DNA from: JAXHUA01 sp034189695
GTDB lineage: Bacteria; Chloroflexota; Dehalococcoidia; E44-bin15
DNA: 25,352 bases
Reading direction: 5' to 3'
Assembly (NCBI GenBank): GCA_034189695.1
Contig: JAXHUA010000116.1
Span: 1 to 25,352 of the forward strand
Part shown: in pieces, positions 6,047-14,229 of the stretch
How the letters are laid out: each line of letters starts with the position of its first letter
Position numbering within the stretch: position 1 is the first letter of the stretch
Translations under genes and position numbers: made by a program
The notes under the pieces: generated by a model
The model's input: only the letters and a program-made list of their open reading frames with translations
Told to the model about the DNA's origin: nothing
The model's database searches: none

Positions 6047-7930
6047 CTATTTGATCATAAGATGTGGCACGACAAGACTGAGTTGCGGGAAGAGGTAGAT
6101 TATGATGAGCCCGATGACCATGATGAGGAAGAAGGGGACTATTCCCCTGATGACCGGGGCGAGGCGGGACTTGGCTATACCTTGAATAACGTAGAGGTTG
6201 AGGCCAATAGGAGGGGTGATGAGGGCCATCTCCATGTTGAGGGTCATGAGTACGGCAAACCAGATGCCATTGAAGCCGAGCGCGGTAACGAGGGGGTAGA
6301 GGATGGGAAGAGTGATCATCATGACCGACGCGACCTCAAGGAAGAGGCCAAGGACGATGAGCAGCAGCATGATGGCCACCATCACCACCCACGGGGCGAG
6401 GTTGGCACTGGCTATGGCGCCGAGGGCCAGCTGCGGCACCTCCAGAAGCGTCATGAAACGGCCTAGGGTGAGCGCGCCGGCGATGATGATGAGGAGGAAT
6501 CCGGCGGTGACACCGCACTCGGTGAGCATACGCGGCAGTTGGGTCACCTTGATCTTGCGCCGCACCAGGACCATGATGATGGCGTAGAGCGATGCCACAG
6601 CGCCGCACTCGAGAACAGTGACGACTCCACTGAATATGCCGGCGATGATTATGACCGGGATCAGAAGGACCCAGATAGCCTTCTTGAGGGCGACGAACCG
6701 CTCCTTCCACGAGTACGATTGGCCCTTCTCGTAGGCGCCGGTTCGGCGGCAGTAAAGGGCGGCGTAGATAGCGAACATGATCACGATCACAATGCCTGGC
6801 AAGAGGCCGGCCATGAGGAGTTGCCCGAGGGACTCCTCGGTCACCGCGGCATAGAGGATCATGGTCGCCGAAGGAGGGATCATGATACCGAGAGTTGCCC
6901 CAGCACCCACGACCCCGTACGAGAAGGAGTCGTTGTATTTCCGCTTCATCAGTGATGGGAGGGCGATAAGGCCGACGGTGGCGGCACAGGCCACACTGGA
7001 GATGGTGATGGCGGAGAAGAAGGCGGCGGAGAGGATGGTCGCCAGGGCCAGCCCGCCAGGCCAGTGGCCGATCCACTTGGTGAAGACGTCGTAGAGCTCC
7101 TCGCCGGCTCCCGACATCTGGAGGACGAAGCCGGCCAGTATGAACAGTGGGAGGGCGGCGAGGGTGAAGTTGCCTATGGACGAGAAGACTATCGTTGGCA
7201 CCTGCGTGACAGCAAGACTCCCGCCGAAGTGGAGATACAGACCTATCATGCCGATGAGACCCAGCGAGGCGAAAATGGGCACACCGGCGAAGAGCAGCAA
7301 CAGCAGCATCACGATGAGGCCGGCGAGCGGGACGTTCATCATCAGCCAGACCGAGAAGCCCAACAGCGCGAGGAAGGCCGGCACCAGTATGAAGGGATTG
7401 TCACGCCACCCGCCGCGGCGCTCGAGCCGCTCGCTGGCGAGCTTGTAGGCGTTGGATGCTATGTCGAAGATCAACTGGAGGCCGAGGAGGAAGCAACCGA
7501 AGGGGAGAGCGAGCTTCACGGGCCAGTAGGGGGGGCCCCACACGGTTGTGGTTGTCTCTCCAATCGACAGTGAGCGCCAGAAGCTGCCCCACGAGTAGTA
7601 GGCGAGCGCGATGGTGAATACCAGGGTAATCGTGAGTGTGATAAGGCTCCAGATCGCTGCGGTGCGCGGCGAAAAGTTGCCCACCAGCAGGTCCACGTGG
7701 ACATGCCGCCGCGCCCTCTGGGTGAAGGCAAGCGTCATGAAGCCGAACCACACGAGGAGGAACGTGACCAGCTCTATGGACCAGACAGTGGGGGCATTGA
7801 AGGCGTGCCTGGAGATGATCTCGTAGACGACGATGAACACCATCACCAGCAGTATCATGCCGGCGGTGAAGCCCCCTGCGGATGACAGGTAGCCTGAAGC
7901 TCTATCAAACGTGCGAAGGGCGGTTCTCAC
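6047..7930 (-). CDS. dctQM: TRAP transporter permease, fused small (DctQ) and large (DctM) subunits
   Basis: This 627-residue inner membrane protein joins both TRAP permease subunits. Residues 1 to about 165 are DctQ-like with four membrane segments and an RRHVHVDLL motif near 74-82. A charged linker (about 166-178) and one extra hydrophobic segment lead into the DctM domain (about 200-627), which has the family signatures GIMIPPSATMILYA and ALITPPIGLNLYV and roughly a dozen membrane segments. DctM belongs to the ion transporter superfamily and drives substrate uptake by ion symport; DctQ scaffolds it. Fused QM proteins are known, for example in sialic acid TRAP systems. The start is GTG at 7928-7930 with GAGGAGGA (7939-7946) eight bases upstream. 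It is fed by the binding protein encoded upstream. The substrate is likely a carboxylate. Confidence 0.93.
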   Translation of the reverse strand: MRTALRTFDRASGYLSSAGGFTAGMILLVMVFIVVYEIISRHAFNAPTVWSIELVTFLLVWFGFMTLAFTQRARRHVHVDLLVGNFSPRTAAIWSLITLTITLVFTIALAYYSWGSFWRSLSIGETTTTVWGPPYWPVKLALPFGCFLLGLQLIFDIASNAYKLASERLERRGGWRDNPFILVPAFLALLGFSVWLMMNVPLAGLIVMLLLLLFAGVPIFASLGLIGMIGLYLHFGGSLAVTQVPTIVFSSIGNFTLAALPLFILAGFVLQMSGAGEELYDVFTKWIGHWPGGLALATILSAAFFSAITISSVACAATVGLIALPSLMKRKYNDSFSYGVVGAGATLGIMIPPSATMILYAAVTEESLGQLLMAGLLPGIVIVIMFAIYAALYCRRTGAYEKGQSYSWKERFVALKKAIWVLLIPVIIIAGIFSGVVTVLECGAVASLYAIIMVLVRRKIKVTQLPRMLTECGVTAGFLLIIIAGALTLGRFMTLLEVPQLALGAIASANLAPWVVMVAIMLLLIVLGLFLEVASVMMITLPILYPLVTALGFNGIWFAVLMTLNMEMALITPPIGLNLYVIQGIAKSRLAPVIRGIVPFFLIMVIGLIIIYLFPQLSLVVPHLMIK

Positions 7931-7987
7931 TGATAGAATCCTCCTCGTCTAGCTGCCAACTCGTCAATCGCCTCCCGAATAGGGAAA

Positions 7988-8027
7988 GAGGGCAGAAGGA
8001 CATACCAATGGTCGCCCTTCTGCCCTC
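7988..8027 (-). repeat. Perfect 12-bp stem-loop between dctP and dctQM
   Basis: GAGGGCAGAAGG (7988-7999) is the exact complement of CCTTCTGCCCTC (8016-8027), with a 16-base loop that itself contains ACC-aat-GGT. Read on the minus strand, the stem is followed at once by TTTCCCTATTC, a weak U-tract. It lies in the 131-base gap between the binding-protein gene and the permease gene. Partial termination, or protection of the upstream mRNA from 3' exonucleases, would give more binding protein than permease; that role is inferred. Confidence 0.65.
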
Positions 8028-8061
8028 CAGATTCCGAGGTCACAGATGTCACTGGTCTTCT

Positions 8062-9105
8062 CTATTCTTGTCTGGCGTCCTCAACCCAGCCTTCGTACAT
8101 GGAGACTAGGTCCTCGCCGTGTTCTGCCACGGCAACGTCCCTTATCGCGTCATGCATGAGCGGGCGCCAGACGTCTTCCCTCTCCTGCTGCGGGACGAAG
8201 TAGACTTCCACGCCTTCCGCCTCTAGCGCTGTGATGCAGGCTGCCTCAGATTCAAGACAGGCGCCTTTGGCGTATTCGGTGGCTTCCTGGCCAGCGTTGA
8301 TCATGGCCTGTTGCAGGTCCTCGGGGAGGGCGTTCCACCAATCGAGGTTGGCTACTATGTGAAAGTCTGTGGGAACCAGGTTCCACACCGTCACGTACTT
8401 GGCTACTTCGTAGTACTTCCTGGAGTAGAAGCTGGTAAGGCCCGAGTACGCACCGTCTAGGGTACCGCGCTGAAGCGAGAGGTAGACGTCTGCCGAGCTC
8501 ATCACCACGGCGGCAGCTCCCATGATCCCTATCTCAGCTGACAGAGCCTGGCTCGGCGTCCGAATGCTCATCCCGGCCGCATCTTGCGGTTCGTGCACCG
8601 GACTGGTCAAGATATAGCCCGACTCGCTGCAGTAGAGGAGGGGGGCTACCATCTTGGCGTTGCCAGTCTCTTCGAGCAGCTCCTGGCGATACTGCTCATA
8701 CGGACCCTCCGGATCGTGCAAGCGGTAGTAGTGGTCGAGGTCGTCGAGGAAAGCAGCGCCGGAGAGATTAAGGTGAGGCACCATGCCTTCCCACCATGGC
8801 AGGAAGGTCTGCGCCATCTCGATGGTGCCGGTGGATATGGCTTCAGGCACCTCGGTGTCGCTCAGAAGCTGGCCGGCGGGGAAGTGGTGAAACACGAGTT
8901 TGCCGTTGCTCAGTTCCTCCGCGCGCTCGCAAAACAGGTCGATGGCATCGGTTATGTGGTGACCGATGGGCATCTGGCTGGAAATCCTGACCTCATAGGT
9001 CTCCGGCTCCTCTTTGCCGCCCCCGCCGCACGCGGTCAGCAGGCAGGACAGAGCCAGCACCGCGATCAGCGCGAACAGCGTGCATCGTGTCGCCCAGTGT
9101 CTCAT
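8062..9105 (-). CDS. dctP: TRAP transporter solute-binding lipoprotein
   Basis: This 347-residue DctP-family protein has a lipoprotein signal with lipobox LTAC (Cys26), then a Gly-rich tether. The mature part begins YEVRISSQMPIGHH and contains the family helix region VPEAISTGTIEMAQ. The conserved carboxylate-binding arginine is probably Arg182 (GMSIRTPSQ), followed by the typical SADVYLSLQRGTLDGAYSG segment. It should bind an organic acid outside the membrane and deliver it to the fused permease. A strong ribosome site (AGGAGGTG, 9111-9118) precedes the ATG. It is the first gene of the transport/CoA-transferase run. The 203-base gap upstream (9106-9308) has a TATGAT-like -10 candidate near 9130 but no convincing -35, so I do not call a promoter there. 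Confidence 0.92.
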   Translation of the reverse strand: MRHWATRCTLFALIAVLALSCLLTACGGGGKEEPETYEVRISSQMPIGHHITDAIDLFCERAEELSNGKLVFHHFPAGQLLSDTEVPEAISTGTIEMAQTFLPWWEGMVPHLNLSGAAFLDDLDHYYRLHDPEGPYEQYRQELLEETGNAKMVAPLLYCSESGYILTSPVHEPQDAAGMSIRTPSQALSAEIGIMGAAAVVMSSADVYLSLQRGTLDGAYSGLTSFYSRKYYEVAKYVTVWNLVPTDFHIVANLDWWNALPEDLQQAMINAGQEATEYAKGACLESEAACITALEAEGVEVYFVPQQEREDVWRPLMHDAIRDVAVAEHGEDLVSMYEGWVEDARQE

Positions 9106-9308
9106 AATAGCACCTCCTACATGGTTGACTGATCATACTGTATCATGGCCCGGCTCCGGAAGTCACTGTTCTCGGAAAAACGTGGAAGGGACCACCGTGT
9201 GCATTGGGGAGAATCGATTGCGTGCTGTCGTGTACCGGACTTCATGCTGCCGCAAATCGTACCGCAAAAGCATTGTCCCTGTAAACTGGCCAGAAGGCGT
9301 AGAATCAC

Positions 9309-9809
9309 TCACTCGAAGGTCCTCATCTCCACATGCAGGCGATCCCCATCTATGGTGACAAAAGCGGCCGACGCTGGATTCCTGAACGAGGGGTAGGCCT
9401 GGCCCGGATTGAGGTAGACAAGACCGTTGACCGTCTTGTGATAGGTGTCATGGGTGTGACCGAAGAGGATGATGTCTACATCCTCGAATTCCTTCCGGAT
9501 GTCATCCTCTATACCCCAGGGAGCACCGCCCCAGTGGGGGTGGATTACGCCGATCTTTCTTCCCTCGAGTTCGAGCACGGTCTTGGCCGGTAGCTCCTCG
9601 CGTATCTCACGGGGGTCGACGTTGCCGTACACACCGACGAAGCGCTTGGCAACGTGGCGCAGTTCCTCCAGCAAGGAGATGTGAGTGAAGTCGCCACAAT
9701 GGACTACGTAGTCGACTTGTGACAGTTGGTCGACCAGCTCACGGGGCAGGTCTTCCAGGCTGCGGGTGTGAGTATCCGAGATGACCATAATACGTGTCAC
9801 ACTACTCAT
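9309..9809 (-). CDS. MJ0936/YfcE-type metallophosphoesterase
   Basis: This 166-residue protein matches the small bacterial and archaeal phosphodiesterase family. The dinuclear metal ligands are visible in order: Asp12 and His14 (SDTH), Asp40 (HCGD), Asn63 (YGNVD), His90 (IHPHWG), and His118 and His120 (GHTH). Family members hydrolyse phosphodiesters such as bis-p-nitrophenyl phosphate in the presence of Mn or Ni; the physiological substrate is generally unknown. The start ATG (9807-9809) overlaps the end of the Smr gene by eight bases, so the two are translationally coupled. Cytoplasmic, with no signal peptide. The coupling to a nucleic-acid-binding Smr protein hints at nucleic acid or nucleotide turnover, but this is only inference. 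Confidence 0.9.
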   Translation of the reverse strand: MSSVTRIMVISDTHTRSLEDLPRELVDQLSQVDYVVHCGDFTHISLLEELRHVAKRFVGVYGNVDPREIREELPAKTVLELEGRKIGVIHPHWGGAPWGIEDDIRKEFEDVDIILFGHTHDTYHKTVNGLVYLNPGQAYPSFRNPASAAFVTIDGDRLHVEMRTFE

Positions 9810-10101
9810 CCGCGAGTTCTACAATCGTCGCGCCTTCACCCCCCTCATCGATGGTTGCCCGCCTGAAGGACTTCACGAGCGGGTGGTTCTTGAGTTCGTC
9901 ACGGACCGCCTGGCGAAGGGTTCCCGTTCCCTTGCCGTGGATGACCCGGACCGTGCTCATGCCAGCAAGGTAGGCGTCGTTCAAATACCGTTCCAGCCTG
10001 AACAGGGCTTCGTCCACTGTGAGACGGCGCAGGTGAATCTCTAGCGGGCATTCGTTAGATTGGCGAAGGTACAATTCGACAACTCCCCCTTGTCGTGGCA
10101 C
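9802..10101 (-). CDS. Stand-alone Smr domain protein (MutS2 C-terminal type)
   Basis: This 99-residue protein consists almost wholly of an Smr domain. Residues 19-96 resemble the MutS2 C-terminus, with a HGKGTGTLR loop (55-63) and the GGEGATIVEL ending. Smr domains bind or cut DNA or RNA. The usual LDLRG motif is IHLRR here (residues 22-26), replacing an aspartate linked to nuclease activity, so catalysis is doubtful. No MutS2 ATPase or clamp lies upstream: an in-frame stop (TAA, 10105-10107) comes just before the GTG start and rph begins 87 bases away on the other strand. A TATAAT at 10104-10109 on the minus strand would start transcription inside this frame, so either the start is later or that box is not used. 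No Shine-Dalgarno site is visible. Confidence 0.75.
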   Translation of the reverse strand: MPRQGGVVELYLRQSNECPLEIHLRRLTVDEALFRLERYLNDAYLAGMSTVRVIHGKGTGTLRQAVRDELKNHPLVKSFRRATIDEGGEGATIVELADE

Positions 10102-10127
10102 CCATTATAGCACGCGCTGGCGGTGAA

Positions 10128-10156
10128 TTGCCAGCACACGTGACGGATGCTATACT
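10128..10156 (+). promoter_or_regulatory. Promoter of the rph operon
   Basis: TTGCCA (10128-10133) and TATACT (10151-10156) are separated by 17 bases, with TGC before the -10 as an extended element. Initiation near 10163 gives a leader of about 26 bases to the TTG start of rph. It overlaps the upstream region of the divergent Smr gene. Confidence 0.6.
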
Positions 10157-10175
10157 CAGGTGACTCTGGGGCAAT

Positions 10176-10182
10176 GGAGGTG
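10176..10182 (+). promoter_or_regulatory. Ribosome binding site fixing the TTG start of rph
   Basis: GGAGGTG lies six bases before TTG 10189-10191. It overlaps the alternative ATG at 10174 and so argues against that start. Confidence 0.65.
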
Positions 10183-10188
10183 GCGCTG

Positions 10189-10911
10189 TTGCTCAGGCTC
10201 GATGGCCGGGCCAACAATGAACTGCGTCCGGTGCGCATCACCCCGGGATTCCAGCCCTACGCGGAGGGCTCCGCCCTCGTTGAGCAGGGGAAGACGAAGG
10301 TGATATGTGCCGTGTCGGTCGAGGACCGGGTGCCGGCTTTTCTGAGAGGGGAGAAGACCGGTTGGGTGACTGCGGAGTATGGCATGCTGCCGCGGTCAAC
10401 GACCACTCGTACCCCCAGAGATGAGAACAGGCAGGGGGGGCGTACGCAGGAGATTCGCCGCCTTATCGGTCGGTCGCTGAGGGCGGCGGTGGATCTCGAC
10501 GTGCTTGGGGAGAGGACGCTGATGGTCGACTGCGATGTGGTGCAGGCCGACGGGGGGACGAGGACGGCGGCGATAACCGGGGCCTACGTGGCGGTGGTCC
10601 AGGCGGTCGAGACGATGGTGGACCGTGGTGTGATTACCGAGTCTCCGGTGAGAGTGGCTGTCGCCGCCGCCAGCGTGGGTGTCGTCGGCGGTGAGTTGCT
10701 CCTCGACCTGTGCTATGACGAGGACTACTGGGCCGAGGTAGACTTCAATGTGGTGATGACCAGCGGGGGCGAATTCGTCGAGGTACAGGGCACAGCGGAG
10801 AAGGCCACTTTCTCAAGGCAGAGCATTGACGCGCTGCTGTCGCTGGCTGAGCAAGGTATCCAGCGGCTGTTTCAGGTACAGCAGGTGGCTGTCGACAGTC
10901 TCAGGACTTGA
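10189..10911 (+). CDS. rph: Ribonuclease PH
   Basis: This 240-residue phosphorolytic 3'-5' exoribonuclease trims tRNA 3' ends, releasing nucleoside diphosphates. The family blocks are all present: LRLDGRANNELRPV at the N-terminus, then GWVTAEYGMLPRST, then RTQEIRRLIGRSLRA, then DCDVVQADGGTRTAAITGA. The active enzyme is a hexamer in the cytoplasm. I place the start at TTG 10189 because a near-perfect ribosome site (GGAGGTG) lies six bases upstream and the resulting length fits the family; ATG 10174 would add five residues. It heads the long plus-strand run and is divergent from the Smr-phosphodiesterase pair. A 114-base gap follows, without a clear terminator. Confidence 0.95.
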   Translation: MLRLDGRANNELRPVRITPGFQPYAEGSALVEQGKTKVICAVSVEDRVPAFLRGEKTGWVTAEYGMLPRSTTTRTPRDENRQGGRTQEIRRLIGRSLRAAVDLDVLGERTLMVDCDVVQADGGTRTAAITGAYVAVVQAVETMVDRGVITESPVRVAVAAASVGVVGGELLLDLCYDEDYWAEVDFNVVMTSGGEFVEVQGTAEKATFSRQSIDALLSLAEQGIQRLFQVQQVAVDSLRT

Positions 10912-11010
10912 CTGCTTCCTGTCCTTCCTGAACGCTTCTTTTGTCGCATCAGCGGTCTCGACGTCCCCAGATTCCCGGCCACTGATAGTATCTAGCGGCC
11001 AGTGTCTGAT

Positions 11011-11016
11011 GGAGGA
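11011..11016 (+). promoter_or_regulatory. Ribosome binding site fixing the TTG start of the CAAX protease gene
   Basis: GGAGGA is nine bases before TTG 11026-11028. An upstream GTG at 11002 would place this site inside the coding region. Confidence 0.6.
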
Positions 11017-11025
11017 TTGACATTC

Positions 11026-11802
11026 TTGACACAGGACGAACTGCCTGAGCCGCGTCAGGCAAACGCTACCCCGTGGACAATCGGCGACGTTGCGCGCGGC
11101 GTGGGCGTGGCCGTACTTGCGGTAGTCGCCATCGCCTTCATCATGGGGATCGGTACTGTTCTCCTCGTCGGCATTGAGGCGTTTGTGGGGCTGGGAACCG
11201 AAGACATCGGTGGATTGCTCGACGTGCTGGCTGCGCAGGGCCATCTGGATGAGTGGCTCCTGTTCATGGGGGTGGCCATGCTGGCTGGTGAAGGGGTGAT
11301 GCCCTTAGCCGCCTGGCTCTTCGCGTCTCTCAAATACAGATGCGGCTGGCGGGCCCTCGGCTTTCGTTCATTTGACGTGCGACGCGGCCTGCTCAGCGCC
11401 GTACTGGTCGTGCTTGCCGGCCTGTTGATTGGCTTCCTCTATGACCTGCTGCTGGTATCGCTGGGGGTGGATGCTCCCTCGGCGGTGCCCTCGGAGTTCA
11501 CCGCGAGCGGCCCAGCCTTCGCAATGGTCGCGGTCCTCGCTGTCTTCGTCGCGCCTCTGGCAGAGGAAACCTTCTTTCGGGGCTTCATGTTCGCCGGCAT
11601 CGCCAAGCGGCTTGGCTACGTTTGGGGAATTGTGTTGAGCGCCCTGCTGTTCTCGCTGGCGCACATGGAGGTCCTGGCATTGCCTCCCATCTTCATTCTG
11701 GGTCTTCTCCTGGCGTGGCTGTACGTGAGGACTGGCTCGATATGGCCCTGCATCGTCGCGCACTTCGGGTATAATTCCATTGCCCTGCTGTTTATGATAT
11801 GA
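11026..11802 (+). CDS. CPBP (CAAX/Abi-type) intramembrane metalloprotease
   Basis: This 258-residue integral membrane protein has about seven hydrophobic segments. The CPBP family motifs are intact: Glu180-Glu181-x3-Arg185 (EETFFRG), the FSLAHME motif with His213, and His246-x3-Asn250 (HFGYN). These are the metal-binding and catalytic residues of intramembrane glutamate proteases related to CAAX prenyl endopeptidases and bacteriocin-immunity proteins. The bacterial substrate is unknown. TTG 11026 was chosen for its ribosome site; TTG 11017 is too close to that site. It lies between rph and aroH with 16 bases to aroH, so it is probably co-transcribed with biosynthetic genes, a context that gives no hint of its target. 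Confidence 0.88.
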   Translation: MTQDELPEPRQANATPWTIGDVARGVGVAVLAVVAIAFIMGIGTVLLVGIEAFVGLGTEDIGGLLDVLAAQGHLDEWLLFMGVAMLAGEGVMPLAAWLFASLKYRCGWRALGFRSFDVRRGLLSAVLVVLAGLLIGFLYDLLLVSLGVDAPSAVPSEFTASGPAFAMVAVLAVFVAPLAEETFFRGFMFAGIAKRLGYVWGIVLSALLFSLAHMEVLALPPIFILGLLLAWLYVRTGSIWPCIVAHFGYNSIALLFMI

Positions 11803-11818
11803 TTGGGAGCGGAACGTA

Positions 11819-12208
11819 ATGCACTGTCGAGGCATCAGGGGAGCGACGACCGTTGGCGCAAACACCAGAGACGACATTCTCGCGGCGACGGAGGAGTTGC
11901 TCCGGCAGATGGTGGACGCAAATGACGTCAAGGTAGAAGACATTGCCTTCATTCTGTTCACCACAACCCAGGACTTGAATGCTGAGTTCCCGGCGGTGGC
12001 GGCCAGGGAGATGGGGTTCACGCGCAGTGCCCTCATGTGCGGACACGAGATGAATGTCCCTGGGAGCCTGTCTCTGTGTCTGCGCATCCTCGTGCTCTGG
12101 AATACCGAGAGAGGCCTTGACGATGTGGTTCATGTTTACACTAAAGGGGCTTGGACACTGAGGCCGACAGTGGGGGACATAAACACTAGAGACGATGTGG
12201 AGGACTAG
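11819..12208 (+). CDS. aroH: Chorismate mutase, AroH type
   Basis: This 129-residue monofunctional enzyme converts chorismate to prephenate for phenylalanine and tyrosine synthesis. It matches the Bacillus subtilis AroH fold, not the helical AroQ class. Active-site residues align one position off the B. subtilis numbering: Arg7, Cys74, Glu77, Arg89, Tyr107 and Arg115, within RGATTVGANT, FTTTQDLNAEFPA, LMCGHEMNVPGSL and HVYTKGAWTLRP. It is expected to be a trimer in the cytoplasm. It is 16 bases behind the CAAX protease gene and three bases before aroF, so the first enzyme of the shikimate route and the branch-point enzyme are made together. Confidence 0.95.
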   Translation: MHCRGIRGATTVGANTRDDILAATEELLRQMVDANDVKVEDIAFILFTTTQDLNAEFPAVAAREMGFTRSALMCGHEMNVPGSLSLCLRILVLWNTERGLDDVVHVYTKGAWTLRPTVGDINTRDDVED

Positions 12209-12211
12209 CGG

Positions 12212-13261
12212 ATGCTGATCGTGATGCGCGCGGGGTCACCCGAGCAGGAACTGGAGGACGTACTTCAGCGGCTCGCCGACATGGGGTTCGCCGGTCACGT
12301 CTCCAAGGGTGTGGAGCGGACAGTGATCGGTGTTGTGGGGAAGACGTATCCCGAGTTGAAGGATGCGCTGGAGATGTGGCCTGGGATACGCGAGGTCGTC
12401 CCGATCAGCAAGCCTTACAAGCTTTCAAGCCGGGAGTTCCAGCCCCAGGACACCAAGATAACCGTCCGGGGGGTGACGATAGGTGGCGACCAACTTGTGG
12501 TGATGGCCGGGCCGTGCGCTGTGGAGTCGGAGGAGCAGTTGCTTGAGACGGCCAGGGCCGTGAAAGCCGCTGGGGCAAATATCCTGCGCGGTGGGGCCTT
12601 CAAGCCAAGCACCTCCCCCTATACCTTCCGTGGTTTGGGGGAAGAGGGCCTCAAGTATCTCGCAGCCGGGCGCGACGAGACGGGAATGCCGGTGATTACG
12701 GAGGTGATGACGCCTCAGGATGTAGAGCTCGTTGCGCGCTATGCTGACATCCTCCAGGTTGGCACACGAAACATGCAGAACTTCGTCCTCCTTGACGAAG
12801 TTGGCAGGGCGGAGAAACCGGTGATGCTGAAGAGAGGGATGTCAGCGACTATTCAGGAATGGTTGCTGTGTGCAGAGTATATTCTGTCTCAGGGCAACCG
12901 GCAGGTGATGCTCTGTGAGCGGGGCATCAGGACCTTTGAGACCTTCACTAGGAACACCATGGATATCAGCGCGATTCCTGTCGTCGCGGAATTGAGTCAC
13001 CTGCCCATCATTGCCGATCCGAGTCATGGCACGGGTCGATGGAGTCTGGTGACCCCGATGGCTCTGGCGGCTGTGGTGGCCGGTGCGGACGGGCTCATGA
13101 TAGAAGTGCATCCCAGCCCCGAGACTGCACTCAAGGATGGTGCTCAGTCGCTGACGTTTGACAACTTCGAGCGGCTCATGGCACAGGTGGTTGCAGTGGC
13201 GGAGTCCGTGGATAAGAAGGTCGTGAGAGGGCCTCGGGGCGAAGCGGTGAAGACAACGTAG
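12212..13261 (+). CDS. aroF: DAHP synthase (class I beta, with N-terminal ferredoxin-like regulatory domain)
   Basis: This 349-residue enzyme condenses phosphoenolpyruvate and erythrose 4-phosphate to DAHP, the first step of aromatic amino acid synthesis. Residues 1 to about 67 form the small ferredoxin-like domain that in the Thermotoga enzyme gives feedback control by Tyr or Phe. The barrel follows, with metal ligands Cys102 (AGPCAVE), His272 (DPSHGTG), Glu298 (MIEVHP) and Asp309. These are the same positions I recall for the Thermotoga maritima protein. KPSTSPYTFRG and KRGM are substrate-binding blocks. GGAGG for this gene overlaps the end of aroH, three bases away, so translation is coupled. 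Confidence 0.96.
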   Translation: MLIVMRAGSPEQELEDVLQRLADMGFAGHVSKGVERTVIGVVGKTYPELKDALEMWPGIREVVPISKPYKLSSREFQPQDTKITVRGVTIGGDQLVVMAGPCAVESEEQLLETARAVKAAGANILRGGAFKPSTSPYTFRGLGEEGLKYLAAGRDETGMPVITEVMTPQDVELVARYADILQVGTRNMQNFVLLDEVGRAEKPVMLKRGMSATIQEWLLCAEYILSQGNRQVMLCERGIRTFETFTRNTMDISAIPVVAELSHLPIIADPSHGTGRWSLVTPMALAAVVAGADGLMIEVHPSPETALKDGAQSLTFDNFERLMAQVVAVAESVDKKVVRGPRGEAVKTT

Positions 13262-13287
13262 CAGGACCAAATAAGAGTTGAAGGGAT

Positions 13288-14211
13288 ATGCTGGTCGAAG
13301 ATGAGCTGGCTACGGTGCAGCCAGACCGAGATACAGGGGTCGCCGTCGGCGTATTCGATGGCGTTCACCTTGGGCATAAGTACCTACTTGGCAGGCTTGG
13401 CGAGACGGCTGCGGCGCGAGGTCTCCTCAGCGTTGTGGTGACCTTTCGCCAGCACCCTCGCTCAATTCTCTCTCCACCAACCAAGATCACCTACCTGACC
13501 AGCCTCCGGGAGCGGGTTAGGCTGCTCAAGGAGCTGGGCATCGACCACGTTGCCACCCTATCATTCACACCAGAGTTGTCGCACCTTCGGGCCCATGAGT
13601 TCGTCGATCTGCTCGTACGCCGCCTCAGAATGCGGCATCTGGTGATTGGCCCCGACTTTGCCCTTGGGCGAGGAAGGGAAGGCGATGCGCACAGGCTCAG
13701 CGCTACGGGCGAAGAGGTCGGTTTCTCTGTGGAAGTGGTGCAGCCGCTGGTCTCACAGGGCGATGTGGTGAGCAGCACGGCGATTCGCGTCGCGCTGTTG
13801 CAGGGCGATATGGATAAGGTTTCCAGACTACTCGGCAGGCCCTTCGCCCTGATTGGAGAGGTAGTACGAGGCGATGAGCGAGGGAGGACCCTTGGGTTCC
13901 CCACGGCGAACCTGGTCCCCGATGTGGAGCAGGCGATTCCCCCTGACGGGGTCTATGCCGCCCGCGCGTTCGTCAAGGGCGGGAGCTTCGTGGCAGTGAC
14001 CAACATAGGTGTTCGCCCTACGTTTGGTGGTGGCAAGAGGCTTCTCGAGGTACACCTGCTCGATTTCCAGGATGGAGAGCTTTACGGCAACGAGCTACGA
14101 GTTGAAGTGTTGGGTCGGTTGCGTGGGGAGGTTCGCTTCACCAGTGTCGATGAACTCAAGGCGCAGATGAGCAGGGATGTGGAGCAGACGCGGGCCCTGC
14201 TGGTGCCCTGA
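13288..14211 (+). CDS. ribF: Bifunctional riboflavin kinase / FMN adenylyltransferase
   Basis: This 307-residue enzyme makes FMN and then FAD from riboflavin. The N-terminal nucleotidyltransferase domain (about 1-180) has the GVFDGVHLGH motif with the HxGH pair near residues 27-30, and SSTAIRVALLQGD near its end. The C-terminal kinase domain (about 183-305) begins GRPFALIGEVV and has RGRTLGFPTANL, where the Pro-Thr-Ala-Asn box binds metal and ATP, then VTNIGVRPTF. Length is normal for the family. It follows aroF by 26 bases and precedes tyrS by 18. It is cytoplasmic and probably co-transcribed with both. Confidence 0.95.
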   Translation: MLVEDELATVQPDRDTGVAVGVFDGVHLGHKYLLGRLGETAAARGLLSVVVTFRQHPRSILSPPTKITYLTSLRERVRLLKELGIDHVATLSFTPELSHLRAHEFVDLLVRRLRMRHLVIGPDFALGRGREGDAHRLSATGEEVGFSVEVVQPLVSQGDVVSSTAIRVALLQGDMDKVSRLLGRPFALIGEVVRGDERGRTLGFPTANLVPDVEQAIPPDGVYAARAFVKGGSFVAVTNIGVRPTFGGGKRLLEVHLLDFQDGELYGNELRVEVLGRLRGEVRFTSVDELKAQMSRDVEQTRALLVP

Positions 14212-14229
14212 CCTGTTGGGGTTGGGTCC

